10,051 bases of DNA, taken from assembly GCA_017396865.1 (NCBI GenBank), contig JAFQKO010000170.1, positions 1 to 10,051 of the forward strand, read 5' to 3'. Both the position numbers and the translations under genes were made by a program. The notes under the pieces were generated by a model that was not told the DNA's origin, made no database searches, and saw only the letters and a program-made list of their open reading frames with translations. Source of the stretch: Clostridia bacterium (GTDB lineage Bacteria; Bacillota_A; Clostridia; Oscillospirales; QAKW01). Shown here piece after piece: positions 1-5,643 of the stretch. The stretch's first letter is position 1. Every line of letters begins with the position of its first letter.

Positions 1-328
1 CAACGACCTGACCCAGATGACCTTCGGCTTCTCCCGTGACGATGCCGGTAAGTTCCTGGATGCATACTATGATAAGAAGATCTTTGAGAACGATCCCTTT
101 GCTAAGCTGGATCAGACCGGTGTTGGCAAGCTGATGGAGATGTCCATTAAGCTTGGTAAGCCCGTCAACGCTAAGCTGCATTGCGGTATCTGCGGTGAGC
201 ACGGCGGCGACCCTGTCTCCGTTGAGTTCTGCCATAAGATCGGCTTGGACTATGTATCCTGCTCTCCCTTCCGCGTACCTGTTGCTCGCCTCGCTGCTGC
301 ACAGGCTGCGATCAAGGATATGAAATAA
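1..328 (+). CDS. ppdK: Pyruvate phosphate dikinase, C-terminal end (partial)
   Basis: The reading frame is open from base 2 (first visible residues [14 protein letters not shown]) and stops at 326-328, giving the last 108 residues of a protein that starts outside the window. It matches the C-terminal PEP/pyruvate-binding TIM-barrel domain of pyruvate phosphate dikinase, which interconverts pyruvate + ATP + phosphate and phosphoenolpyruvate + AMP + pyrophosphate in the cytoplasm. The family signature CGICGEHGG, which contains the catalytic cysteine acting as general acid/base at the pyruvate site, is visible, followed by the very conserved ending [20 protein letters not shown] terminator follows 19 bases after the stop, so this is the last gene of its unit. 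PPDK-type glycolysis is typical of anaerobic Clostridia. The related PEP synthase and enzyme I end differently, so the call is secure. Confidence 0.96.
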   Translation, partial: NDLTQMTFGFSRDDAGKFLDAYYDKKIFENDPFAKLDQTGVGKLMEMSIKLGKPVNAKLHCGICGEHGGDPVSVEFCHKIGLDYVSCSPFRVPVARLAAAQAAIKDMK

Positions 329-347
329 TTCATAACCAAACAAGATT

Positions 348-380
348 ATCCGCCCGAGGAAACTCGGGCGGATTTTTCTT
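348..380 (+). terminator. Rho-independent terminator after ppdK
   Basis: A perfect 11-bp stem (348-358 with 363-373, arms atccgcccgag / ctcgggcggat) closes a GAAA tetraloop and is followed by ttttctt. This is a strong intrinsic terminator ending ppdK transcription and separating it from the methyltransferase promoter about 15 bases downstream. Confidence 0.93.
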
Positions 381-391
381 TGCAAAAGTCC

Positions 392-420
392 TTTTTATTA
401 AAAATGCAATGTGGTATAAT
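392..420 (+). promoter_or_regulatory. Sigma-A promoter for the methyltransferase gene
   Basis: A perfect -10 TATAAT (415-420) preceded by TG at 412-413 (extended -10) lies 38 bases before the start codon. The -35 position at 17-bp spacing reads TTTTTA (392-397), which is weak. The extended -10 could compensate. It sits directly behind the ppdK terminator, so the downstream gene probably has its own transcription unit. Confidence 0.65.
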
Positions 421-458
421 ATAGCAAAAGAACAAACAAAATTTAACGGAGAAATACG

Positions 459-1130
459 ATGACATTAAAATTATTCCTTGCGGCAATAACCAAATTTTTA
501 TTAGGCATTGCTTTGGTAGGGGTATTGATATTCCTACCTGCCGGAACTTTTTTCTATTTTTACGGATGGTTGCTGATGGGGATTTTGTTCGTGCCAATGT
601 TCTTGGCAGGAATTGTTATGATGTTCAAAAATCCGGATCTGTTAAAAAGCAGACTGAACATGAAAGAAAAGCAACAGGAGCAGGGTCTTGTTGTAAAATT
701 GAGCGGACTTATGTTTTTGGCCGGCTTTATTGTTGCAGGGCTTGGGGTCCGCTTTCATTGGTATGTTTTGCCGATCGGTGTAGTTGTTGGTGCTGCGGTG
801 GTATTTCTCGTTGCATATCTTCTTTACGCAGAGGTGCTCCGAGAGAATACATACCTCAGCCGCACGATTGAGGTGCAAGAAAATCAAAAAGTAATCGATA
901 CGGGGCTGTATGGTATTGTCAGACACCCAATGTATGCCGCGACCTTGCTTTTGTTTTTATCAATGCCGATTGTGTTGGGCTCTGTATATGCGTTTTTGAT
1001 TTTTCTTGCGTATCCTTTCATCATAGCAATACGTATTAAACACGAAGAAAAACTCCTTGAAGAAGAACTTGTCGGTTACCGTGAGTATAAACAGAAGGTT
1101 AAATATCGTTTGATACCGTTAATCTGGTAA
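459..1130 (+). CDS. Integral-membrane methyltransferase, isoprenylcysteine carboxyl methyltransferase / PEMT-like family
   Basis: This 223-residue protein is very hydrophobic, with about five membrane segments (roughly residues 8-28, 34-55, 81-97, 103-126 and a long hydrophobic region 160-193). The C-terminal half carries the family signature: RHPMY at 155-159 after GLYGIV, then a paired glutamate (HEE 195-197) and the ending GYREYKQKVKYRLIPLIW. In ICMT/PEMT-type enzymes these residues bind S-adenosylmethionine. The substrate in bacteria of this family is usually unknown, and a lipid or small hydrophobic thiol/amine is possible. The start is supported by a ribosome binding site AACGGAG (445-451) seven bases upstream. 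It appears monocistronic, with its own promoter. The gene is clearly more AT-rich, with more A/T-ending codons, than ppdK and the SPFH operon, which suggests recent acquisition or low expression. The family call is firm and the substrate is unknown. Confidence 0.88.
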   Translation: MTLKLFLAAITKFLLGIALVGVLIFLPAGTFFYFYGWLLMGILFVPMFLAGIVMMFKNPDLLKSRLNMKEKQQEQGLVVKLSGLMFLAGFIVAGLGVRFHWYVLPIGVVVGAAVVFLVAYLLYAEVLRENTYLSRTIEVQENQKVIDTGLYGIVRHPMYAATLLLFLSMPIVLGSVYAFLIFLAYPFIIAIRIKHEEKLLEEELVGYREYKQKVKYRLIPLIW

Positions 1131-1138
1131 TCATTTCA

Positions 1139-1201
1139 GATCGGAGGGATTTGTAGGGGCGCTGCGCCATCCCGCGTTTTCCCGTGCGCTCAAGCCCGAT
1201 C
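1139..1201. other. Structured non-coding intergenic segment
   Basis: The gap between the methyltransferase and the next gene holds self-complementary DNA. GATCGG at 1139-1144 is matched by CCGATC at 1196-1201, and a nested palindrome GGCGCTGCGCC lies inside a larger GGGAT...ATCCC pairing. No ORF of note is present. It could be a remnant of a dispersed palindromic element or a weak transcription-stop structure, but a single copy cannot tell these apart. Confidence 0.3.
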
Positions 1202-1223
1202 CGGAAGAAGAATAAAGCCTCTG

Positions 1224-1243
1224 CCCCATCGTTTGCGATGGGG
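1224..1243 (+). terminator. Hairpin, possible weak terminator of the methyltransferase gene
   Basis: An 8-bp perfect stem CCCCATCG / CGATGGGG (1224-1231 with 1236-1243) closes a TTTG loop. The downstream run is only tgttgctattt, so the U-tract is poor and termination may be partial. Confidence 0.45.
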
Positions 1244-1259
1244 TGTTGCTATTTGGGGA

Positions 1260-1288
1260 TTGAAAAGAGCGAAAACCTATGTTAAAAT
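1260..1288 (+). promoter_or_regulatory. Sigma-A promoter for the EPEK-repeat lipoprotein
   Basis: TTGAAA (1260-1265) and TAAAAT (1283-1288) are separated by exactly 17 bp. The predicted transcription start is near 1295, giving a leader of roughly 55 nt before the start codon at 1350. Confidence 0.65.
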
Positions 1289-1349
1289 AAAAGAAAGAGG
1301 ATGTACTCTTAATGTAAATGTGTTAAAAACGAAAGAGAGGGAAAAAACA

Positions 1350-1991
1350 ATGAAAAAGATTATCTCCGTATTATTATTGATCGCCATGTGCTTCACCCTG
1401 CTGCTGAGCTTTACCGCCTGCGGGGAGGATGAGCCCAAGAAAACCGAGCCCGAAAAAACCGAGCAGGAGCAAAAGACCGAGGAAACCGAGCAGGATACCG
1501 AGGTCAACGTTGCGCCCGAGACCGATCCGGTGCCGGAGCCCGAAAAGGAGCCCGAAAAGGAGCCCGAAAAGGAGCCGCAGGCGGATCCCGAACCGATCAA
1601 GCTGAGCTTTGATCAGTTCTTGGATCGAGCCGCAGGCATTTGGATTGTAACGGACACCATTTCGCCGATGGGCGAAGAATATTCCTATTCCTTCTGCTCC
1701 ATCTCCAAGGAGTATTTCGGCAGCGCCGTTTATCCCGGCGGTGGCGACAGGCCCGGTAAGATCGTCGGCTATGAGCAGACCGGCGAGAATACGTTCAGCC
1801 TGGAGCTTTTGTATGAGGCGGGCGAATTCATGGGCGAAATGCTGGAAGAGGTGCGGGATACGCTGGTCGTTGTGCTGAATTCCGACGGCACGGCGAAGAT
1901 CGGCTTCTTGGGCAGCGCCTCAGCCTCTGTGATCTACGGCGGTACCGAGCCGGAGGATGCGCAGAAGGCAGTTGCCGCGTATATGAAATAA
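1350..1991 (+). CDS. Secreted lipoprotein with Glu/Pro/Lys-rich linker, unknown function
   Basis: The frame is open from about 1233, but the ATG at 1350 is chosen because it follows a purine-rich ribosome binding site (AGAGAGGG, 1334-1341) and begins a classic lipoprotein signal peptide: MKK, a hydrophobic core, and the lipobox region SFTAC with lipidated Cys24. The result is a 213-residue precursor. Residues about 25-90 are an acidic low-complexity linker of E, P, K, T and Q, including three exact EPEK units. Residues about 92-213 form a compact domain (beginning LSFDQFLDRAAGIWIV) rich in alternating hydrophobic/polar strands, with a calycin-like beta-barrel flavour. That fold is my inference. 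The protein is probably anchored on the outer face of the membrane with the domain displayed on a flexible stalk. I do not recognise a specific family. It appears monocistronic, with a promoter upstream and a strong hairpin downstream at 2100-2135. Confidence 0.85.
   Translation: MKKIISVLLLIAMCFTLLLSFTACGEDEPKKTEPEKTEQEQKTEETEQDTEVNVAPETDPVPEPEKEPEKEPEKEPQADPEPIKLSFDQFLDRAAGIWIVTDTISPMGEEYSYSFCSISKEYFGSAVYPGGGDRPGKIVGYEQTGENTFSLELLYEAGEFMGEMLEEVRDTLVVVLNSDGTAKIGFLGSASASVIYGGTEPEDAQKAVAAYMK
1536..1576 (+). repeat. 12-bp in-frame tandem repeat (EPEK units)
   Basis: Just over three exact copies of the 12-mer gagcccgaaaag lie in frame, coding for Glu-Pro-Glu-Lys at about residues 63-76 of the lipoprotein. 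The perfect identity suggests recent slippage, so the linker length may vary between strains. Confidence 0.85.
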
Positions 1992-2003
1992 GAGCAAGAG
2001 TCC

Positions 2004-2026
2004 CCGCAGATCGTGATGATCTGCGG
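2004..2026. other. Hairpin just after the lipoprotein stop
   Basis: A 9-bp perfect stem CCGCAGATC / GATCTGCGG (2004-2012 with 2018-2026) with a 5-nt loop lies 12 bases after the stop codon. No T-run follows, so it is more likely an mRNA 3'-end stabiliser or pause site than a complete terminator. Confidence 0.4.
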
Positions 2027-2099
2027 ACGAACAAGAGCCTGAAGGAGATCGACGTTCATTTTGAGCTCAGTAGGGTGAGCAGTTAAACCCGAACCTAAT

Positions 2100-2136
2100 A
2101 GAAAGCCCCGCAGGCCTCGGCCTGCGGGGCTTTCTC
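2100..2136. terminator. Long GC-rich terminator hairpin, probably bidirectional
   Basis: A perfect 16-bp stem (2100-2115 with 2120-2135) closes a CTCG loop. The outer A/T base pairs (AGAAAG / CTTTCT) supply a short U-run in either direction. It closes the lipoprotein unit. The following stretch to about 2247 contains no ORF, repeat or RNA gene that I can support. Confidence 0.75.
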
Positions 2137-2247
2137 AGACTGTCAAAAAAGGCACCGACCACAGAAAAATAGGTAAAACCCTGAAGTATTTACCAACATT
2201 AAAGATTGCAAGGAGAAAGAAACACCTACTCTTTCTTCTTGTTCATT

Positions 2248-2559
2248 TTATAAGGAAAAAATCCGCATCGTGAAGCGGATTTTAATTGGAATTTTTCTGC
2301 TATCCGCCGATCCGCCCTCTACCGTACCTATGTACGCCGACGAGAACGGATCGACGAATTGGGCGCCCTTCGGCACTCTTTTTTGCTCAGTCTCCCTTTT
2401 GGGTCGTTTTATACCGAAAGGCTGCGGATGTTTTTGAATGCGCTGTCGTAGGTCAGGTTCAGCATATAGGTGAAAAGTGCCTGCCGAGCCGCTTGAATCG
2501 CAGCCCGCCATCGAGAGGGTGAGCAGCAGCGCAGTCGCTGTTTTGAGGGTACGGTTCAT
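2248..2559 (-). pseudogene. Decayed short lipoprotein gene
   Basis: On the minus strand the ATG at 2559 follows a good ribosome binding site (aaaggaag, 6 bases upstream) and encodes a convincing lipoprotein signal peptide, MNRTLKTATALLLTLSMAGC, with lipidated Cys20. The open frame runs 103 residues to 2248 but soon loses protein-like character (KRPKRETEQKRVPKGAQF). It also runs straight through an intrinsic terminator, so its stop lies beyond the transcript end. From about base 2485 another frame reads ALFTYMLNLTYDSAFKNIRS and stops at 2409-2411, which looks more natural. I infer at least one frameshift and truncation of an older lipoprotein gene that has kept its promoter and terminator. The alternative is a genuine orphan lipoprotein of about 100 residues. 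Confidence 0.5.
2256..2283 (-). terminator. Rho-independent terminator of the minus-strand lipoprotein locus
   Basis: Read on the minus strand, a 9-bp stem AAAATCCGC / GCGGATTTT (plus-strand arms 2258-2266 and 2275-2283, 8-nt loop) is followed by a run of six T. It can also work, more weakly, on the plus strand. Confidence 0.75.
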
Positions 2560-2584
2560 GGATTGCTTCCTTTCGCATTTTTCT

Positions 2585-2613
2585 ATTATATCAAACCCGA
2601 AAACCGTGATCAA
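2585..2613 (-). promoter_or_regulatory. Sigma-A promoter of the minus-strand lipoprotein locus
   Basis: On the minus strand, TTGATC (2613-2608) and a perfect TATAAT (2590-2585) are separated by 17 bp, with a TG extended -10. It lies 26 bases before the ATG at 2559. Such an intact promoter in front of a decayed gene suggests either recent decay or a retained transcript. Confidence 0.72.
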
Positions 2614-2662
2614 TCAGGGGGAAAAGCGGAAGAATTTACCCGACAAAATTCGACAATTCATC

Positions 2663-2691
2663 TTGACAGAAACCTGCATAAAAGGTATGAT
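2663..2691 (+). promoter_or_regulatory. Strong sigma-A promoter of the SPFH-TIR operon
   Basis: TTGACA (2663-2668) and TATGAT (2686-2691) are spaced 17 bp apart, with a second TATAAT-like hexamer at 2693-2698. The transcript would start near 2698 and carry a leader of about 155 nt before the SPFH gene. The leader has a small hairpin CGACCT / AGGTCG (2800-2805 with 2811-2816) but no recognisable riboswitch. Confidence 0.8.
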
Positions 2692-2699
2692 ATATAATG

Positions 2700-2720
2700 T
2701 ATATACTGAGGTAGTATATA
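2700..2720. promoter_or_regulatory. Inverted repeat at the operon transcription start, candidate operator
   Basis: TATATAC (2700-2706) and GTATATA (2714-2720) form a perfect 7-bp inverted repeat with a 7-bp spacer, immediately downstream of the -10 box and over the predicted transcription start. That position is typical of repressor sites. AT-rich palindromes of this form resemble targets of small winged-helix repressors such as PadR or GntR/YtrA proteins, but no such regulator is encoded in the window. Confidence 0.5.
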
Positions 2721-2852
2721 TTAATATAGATACACGGTTCGGCCCCCCTTTTGCGGCGGGCTTCGCCGTTTTGGTCATCATCAGCTTTGATACCCTTGCC
2801 GACCTGAACAAGGTCGCTAAAAATAAACAATAAAAACAAGGAGATAAATGAA

Positions 2853-4619
2853 ATGGCAAAGTTTGCAATTGAATGTCCCAAATGCGGAAGTATTAACACC
2901 GCCTCCACCTTCATCTTTGCAAAGAAGGCAATTCAGTGTGCGACCTGTAAAACCGAGATCAACGTCAAGCAATCCCGCTTGACCTCCAAGCAGTGTCCCC
3001 ATTGCCAAAAGGTCTTTGTATACGATCAGGCGAAGGCAACCAAGCGAAGCTGTCCCTCCTGCGGTAAGGAAATTATGAACGTGGCAGCCGCCGATACCAT
3101 GAAGTACAGCATCAAGCGGATCAACTGCCCCCAGTGTGCTTGCTCCATCGAGGTGGATGAGACCAAGGAGATCGCCGATTGCCCGATCTGCGACTATCGG
3201 CTGGATATCAAGCGGGAGCTGCTGCGTGCCGAGCAGGTGAAGACCGGTGGCATCAGCGTTATCCAATATGAGGGCGACAACAGCACCTTCATCTGGAAGC
3301 ATCCCATCGAGGATTTCAACCTCGGCTCTCAGCTGAACGTACATGAATCGCAGGAAGCCATTTTCTTCCTCAACGGCGAGGCGCTGGATACCTTCGGCCC
3401 CGGCCGTCATACGCTGGAAACCCAGAATCTGCCGATTTTGAAGCAGATCTATTCCATGCCCGAGGGCTCCCAGTCCCCCTTCCATGCAGAGGTCTACTTT
3501 ATCAATAAGACGGTGCAGATGGGCATCAAGTGGGGTACCGATTCCCGCGTTCGGTTCATCGATCCCGTTACCGGTATTCCTCTGGATATCGGCGCATCCG
3601 GTGAATTGAACCTGCAGGTCAGCGACGGACGCCGCCTGCTGGTCAAGCTGGTCGGCACCACCGGCGGCCTGAGCAATAAGCAGGTGCTTTCTGCAGCCGA
3701 TGGCCCGAGCGGCACCCTGCACAGAACGCTGCAGAGCTACTTCCGTGCACCGCTGATGACCGAGGTGAAGTCCTATCTGGCATCGGTCATCAAGGAGAAG
3801 AAGATCAACATTCTGGAGATCGATGAGCATATGGCCACCCTCTCCGAGGCGCTGCGTGAGCGGGTTGCTCCCCGCTTCGAGGAGTATGGTCTTACCATCC
3901 CCGAATTCTTTGTAACCAACGTGGCATTGCCGGAGGACGATAAGAACTTCCAGGCGATCCGCAATCAGATTTCCTCCGCTTACCTGAAGGTGAAAGAGGC
4001 CGAGATCGCAGCCAACGTTGCGATGGCCGAGCGAGAGGCCGAGCTGACCAGAGCGCAAACCGCTGCGCAGCTGGAGGTCATCAAGGCGCAGGGCGCCGCA
4101 GAGGCCGCCAAGCTGGCAGGCTTTGCCGAGGCAGAGGTGATGCACGCCAAGGGCTTCAACCAGAAGGACGTTCTGGAGGCCGACGTGCAAAAGGCATACG
4201 CCGCAGGGCTGGGCAATATGGGCTCCGGCGGTGGCGGTGGCGGCGGTGGCGGTATCGCCTCCGAGATGGTCAGCCTGATGGCAGGCATGAAGGTGGCCGA
4301 GGGGCTCACCGATCGGATGGGCGCTGTGCTCACCCCCAATGCGGCACCTGCTGCGGCAGCAGCCGTGGCTGCATCCGCTGCTGCGGATGAGGGCTGGACC
4401 TGTGCTTGCGGTCATGCGGGCAATAAGGGTAAGTTCTGCGAGGAGTGCGGTGCACCCAAGGCAGAGGAATGGACCTGCGCCTGCGGCCATGCAGGCAATA
4501 AGGGGAAGTTCTGCGAGGAATGCGGCGCGCCCAAGCCCACCTCCTGGGATTGCTCCTGCGGTCAAAAGAACAATACCGGCAAGTGCTGCCCCAACTGCGG
4601 CAGTAAGCGTCCTGAATGA
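2853..4619 (+). CDS. SPFH/Band-7 domain protein with N- and C-terminal zinc ribbons (YdjI / 'virion core protein'-like)
   Basis: This 588-residue cytoplasmic protein starts at ATG 2853 behind AAGGAG (2838-2843). Three CxxC...CxxC zinc ribbons occupy the N-terminus: C8/C11 with C29/C32, C48/C51 with C67/C70, and C92/C95 with C110/C113. An SPFH (prohibitin/flotillin-like) domain follows at roughly 130-370, then an Ala/Glu-rich helical segment (about 377-445) typical of SPFH oligomerisation, nine consecutive glycines (459-467), an Ala-rich linker, and three more ribbons starting at W515, W540 and W565. No membrane helix or signal peptide is visible, so membrane contact would be peripheral or through a partner. 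Relatives of YdjI belong to envelope-stress operons in Bacillus, where they act with PspA-like proteins. No pspA is seen here. As first gene of the operon with a downstream membrane protein and a TIR protein, it probably scaffolds a membrane-associated complex (inference). Confidence 0.9.
   Translation: MAKFAIECPKCGSINTASTFIFAKKAIQCATCKTEINVKQSRLTSKQCPHCQKVFVYDQAKATKRSCPSCGKEIMNVAAADTMKYSIKRINCPQCACSIEVDETKEIADCPICDYRLDIKRELLRAEQVKTGGISVIQYEGDNSTFIWKHPIEDFNLGSQLNVHESQEAIFFLNGEALDTFGPGRHTLETQNLPILKQIYSMPEGSQSPFHAEVYFINKTVQMGIKWGTDSRVRFIDPVTGIPLDIGASGELNLQVSDGRRLLVKLVGTTGGLSNKQVLSAADGPSGTLHRTLQSYFRAPLMTEVKSYLASVIKEKKINILEIDEHMATLSEALRERVAPRFEEYGLTIPEFFVTNVALPEDDKNFQAIRNQISSAYLKVKEAEIAANVAMAEREAELTRAQTAAQLEVIKAQGAAEAAKLAGFAEAEVMHAKGFNQKDVLEADVQKAYAAGLGNMGSGGGGGGGGGIASEMVSLMAGMKVAEGLTDRMGAVLTPNAAPAAAAAVAASAAADEGWTCACGHAGNKGKFCEECGAPKAEEWTCACGHAGNKGKFCEECGAPKPTSWDCSCGQKNNTGKCCPNCGSKRPE
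4395..4535 (+). repeat. Duplicated zinc-ribbon module at the SPFH C-terminus
   Basis: Two 66-bp units (4395-4460 and 4470-4535) encode the identical 22 residues from W515 and from W540, of the form WTCACGHAGNKGKFCEEC plus GAPK, separated by a three-residue spacer. They differ only at silent positions. A third, diverged unit starts at W565 (WDCSCGQKNNTGKCCPNCG). Identical protein with drifted DNA points to duplication followed by purifying selection. Confidence 0.9.
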
Positions 4620-4642
4620 TGAACGGATAGGAGGAGAATAAA

Positions 4643-5344
4643 ATGAATCAAACCAAGAAACCCGGAATGATCGCCCTGATCATGGGCCTGATCTTCCTCG
4701 CATATAACGTTATCGTATTTATTGCCGCCGGCTTTGCCGAGCATACGGCGGTGTTCTGGCTCTCTTATGGCTTTATGCTGGTTGCATTTATCACCTTTGC
4801 AGGCGCTTCGGTCGCCATGTCGCAGAGTGATCGCTTCCTGAAGGATTGGATCTTCGGCCGCCCCATCCTCACCGATGCGGGGATCTACGTTGGCGTGGAG
4901 CTGCTGCTCTCTGTGATCTTTATGATCGTGGACGGTGCCGCTTCCTGGCAGCTGGCCTTTATTCTGCAGTTCCTGCTGTTCGTCGCCGCGCTGGTGCTGA
5001 TCCTCTCCTGCTTCTACGCCAAATCGGTGGTGGAGGATATTCAGGAGCGGGTGGATCAGAAAACCGGCTATATCCGTATGCTGCAGGCGGATGCCTCCGT
5101 TGTGGCGCAGCGCTGCGCCGATCCCGAGGCCAGAGCCCGCTATGCAAAGCTGGCCGAGGATATCCGCTTCAGCGATCCCATGAGCAGCCCCGCGCTGCAG
5201 GAGATCGAGCGTGCCATTGCCGAAACCATCGCGCAGGGCAAGAATGCGGTGCTCGCAGGCGACTATCGCGGCGCCATTGTGCTCTGCGATCATGCTTCCG
5301 CCATGCTCTATGAGCGCAACGAGAAGTGCAAGATTTTAAAATAA
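4643..5344 (+). CDS. Four-helix membrane protein with cytoplasmic helical tail, unknown function
   Basis: This 233-residue protein begins at ATG 4643, six bases after a near-perfect AGGAGGAG and 23 bases after the SPFH stop, so it is clearly cotranscribed. Four membrane segments are visible at about residues 9-31, 36-58, 78-98 and 102-125. The remaining roughly 105 residues are charged and helical (VVEDIQERVDQKTGYIRMLQ, then repeated EIERAIAETIAQGKNAVLAG), with no cysteine-pair motif. It is likely the membrane anchor or sensor for the neighbouring SPFH and TIR proteins, with the tail in the cytoplasm. That role is inferred from context. I do not recognise a named family. The frame after its stop codon remains open into the next small ORF. 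Confidence 0.85.
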   Translation: MNQTKKPGMIALIMGLIFLAYNVIVFIAAGFAEHTAVFWLSYGFMLVAFITFAGASVAMSQSDRFLKDWIFGRPILTDAGIYVGVELLLSVIFMIVDGAASWQLAFILQFLLFVAALVLILSCFYAKSVVEDIQERVDQKTGYIRMLQADASVVAQRCADPEARARYAKLAEDIRFSDPMSSPALQEIERAIAETIAQGKNAVLAGDYRGAIVLCDHASAMLYERNEKCKILK

Positions 5345-5358
5345 TCGGAAGAAGAAAC

Positions 5359-5383
5359 CCCCTCCGCCGTCATGGCGGAGGGG
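5359..5383 (+). promoter_or_regulatory. Intercistronic hairpin holding the start codon of the small zinc-ribbon gene
   Basis: A perfect 10-bp GC-rich stem (5359-5368 with 5374-5383) closes a five-base GTCAT loop. The A and T of the ATG at 5372 lie in the loop and its G is in the stem. No proper T-run follows (tccatttggttt), so this is a poor terminator. A translational-coupling or mRNA-processing role is more likely. Confidence 0.6.
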
Positions 5384-5629
5384 TCCATTTGGTTTAATGA
5401 TCGATACAAATACCTTTACTGTGCGGTGCGGAAGGGTGATTATAAGCGTGCCGAGCAGCTGATCCGTGAGCACGTAACCGGAATGCCGAGCGGCAACGCC
5501 CCCGCCGAAAAGAAATATGTTGTTAAATGCCCGCAATGCGGCTATAAGATTTCGCTGGATCAGCAGACCTTGAGCAGCGGTCGGGTTAAATGTGAAATGT
5601 GCGACGCAATCATTCGTCTTAAATCATAA
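5372..5629 (+). CDS. Small zinc-ribbon protein, start uncertain
   Basis: The frame encodes 85 residues with a helical N-terminal part (NDRYKYLYCAVRKGDYKRAE) and a C-terminal zinc ribbon with C53/C56 and C74/C77 (VKCPQCGYKI, RVKCEMCDAI). This ribbon resembles those of the SPFH protein and of the TIR protein downstream, 14 bases away. The start is doubtful. ATG 5372 lies within the preceding hairpin, and the nearest purine-rich stretch (cggaagaag, 5346-5354) is 17 bases away. The frame is the same as that of the upstream membrane gene, whose TAA is at 5342-5344 with no other stop between. Initiation by coupling, or an ancestral fusion split by a stop codon, are both possible. The ribbon probably mediates protein or nucleic-acid contact (inference). 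Confidence 0.7.
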   Translation: MAEGSIWFNDRYKYLYCAVRKGDYKRAEQLIREHVTGMPSGNAPAEKKYVVKCPQCGYKISLDQQTLSSGRVKCEMCDAIIRLKS

Positions 5630-5643
5630 AGGAAAATCAAGCT

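Noticed and set aside
1536..1576. Tandem repeats considered as a CRISPR array
   Set aside because: The units are 12 bp, contiguous without spacers and lie in frame inside a lipoprotein gene.
2136..2247. Search for a tRNA or small RNA in the gap
   Set aside because: No cloverleaf, no promoter and no conserved motif could be supported here.
2688..2833. Possible 48-residue leader peptide (MIYNVYTEVVYINI...) upstream of the SPFH gene
   Set aside because: Its ATG lies inside the -10 region, before the predicted transcription start, and it has no ribosome binding site.
2817..4565. Long minus-strand open frame (582 codons) opposite the SPFH gene
   Set aside because: It is the antisense shadow of a GC-biased coding gene: the plus strand has zinc ribbons, an SPFH domain and a ribosome binding site, while the minus translation is a low-complexity Leu/Gly/His mixture without motifs.
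5359..5400. Hairpin after the membrane gene read as an operon-ending terminator
   Set aside because: No proper T-run follows and the next two genes have no promoter of their own that I can see, so the operon most likely continues through.
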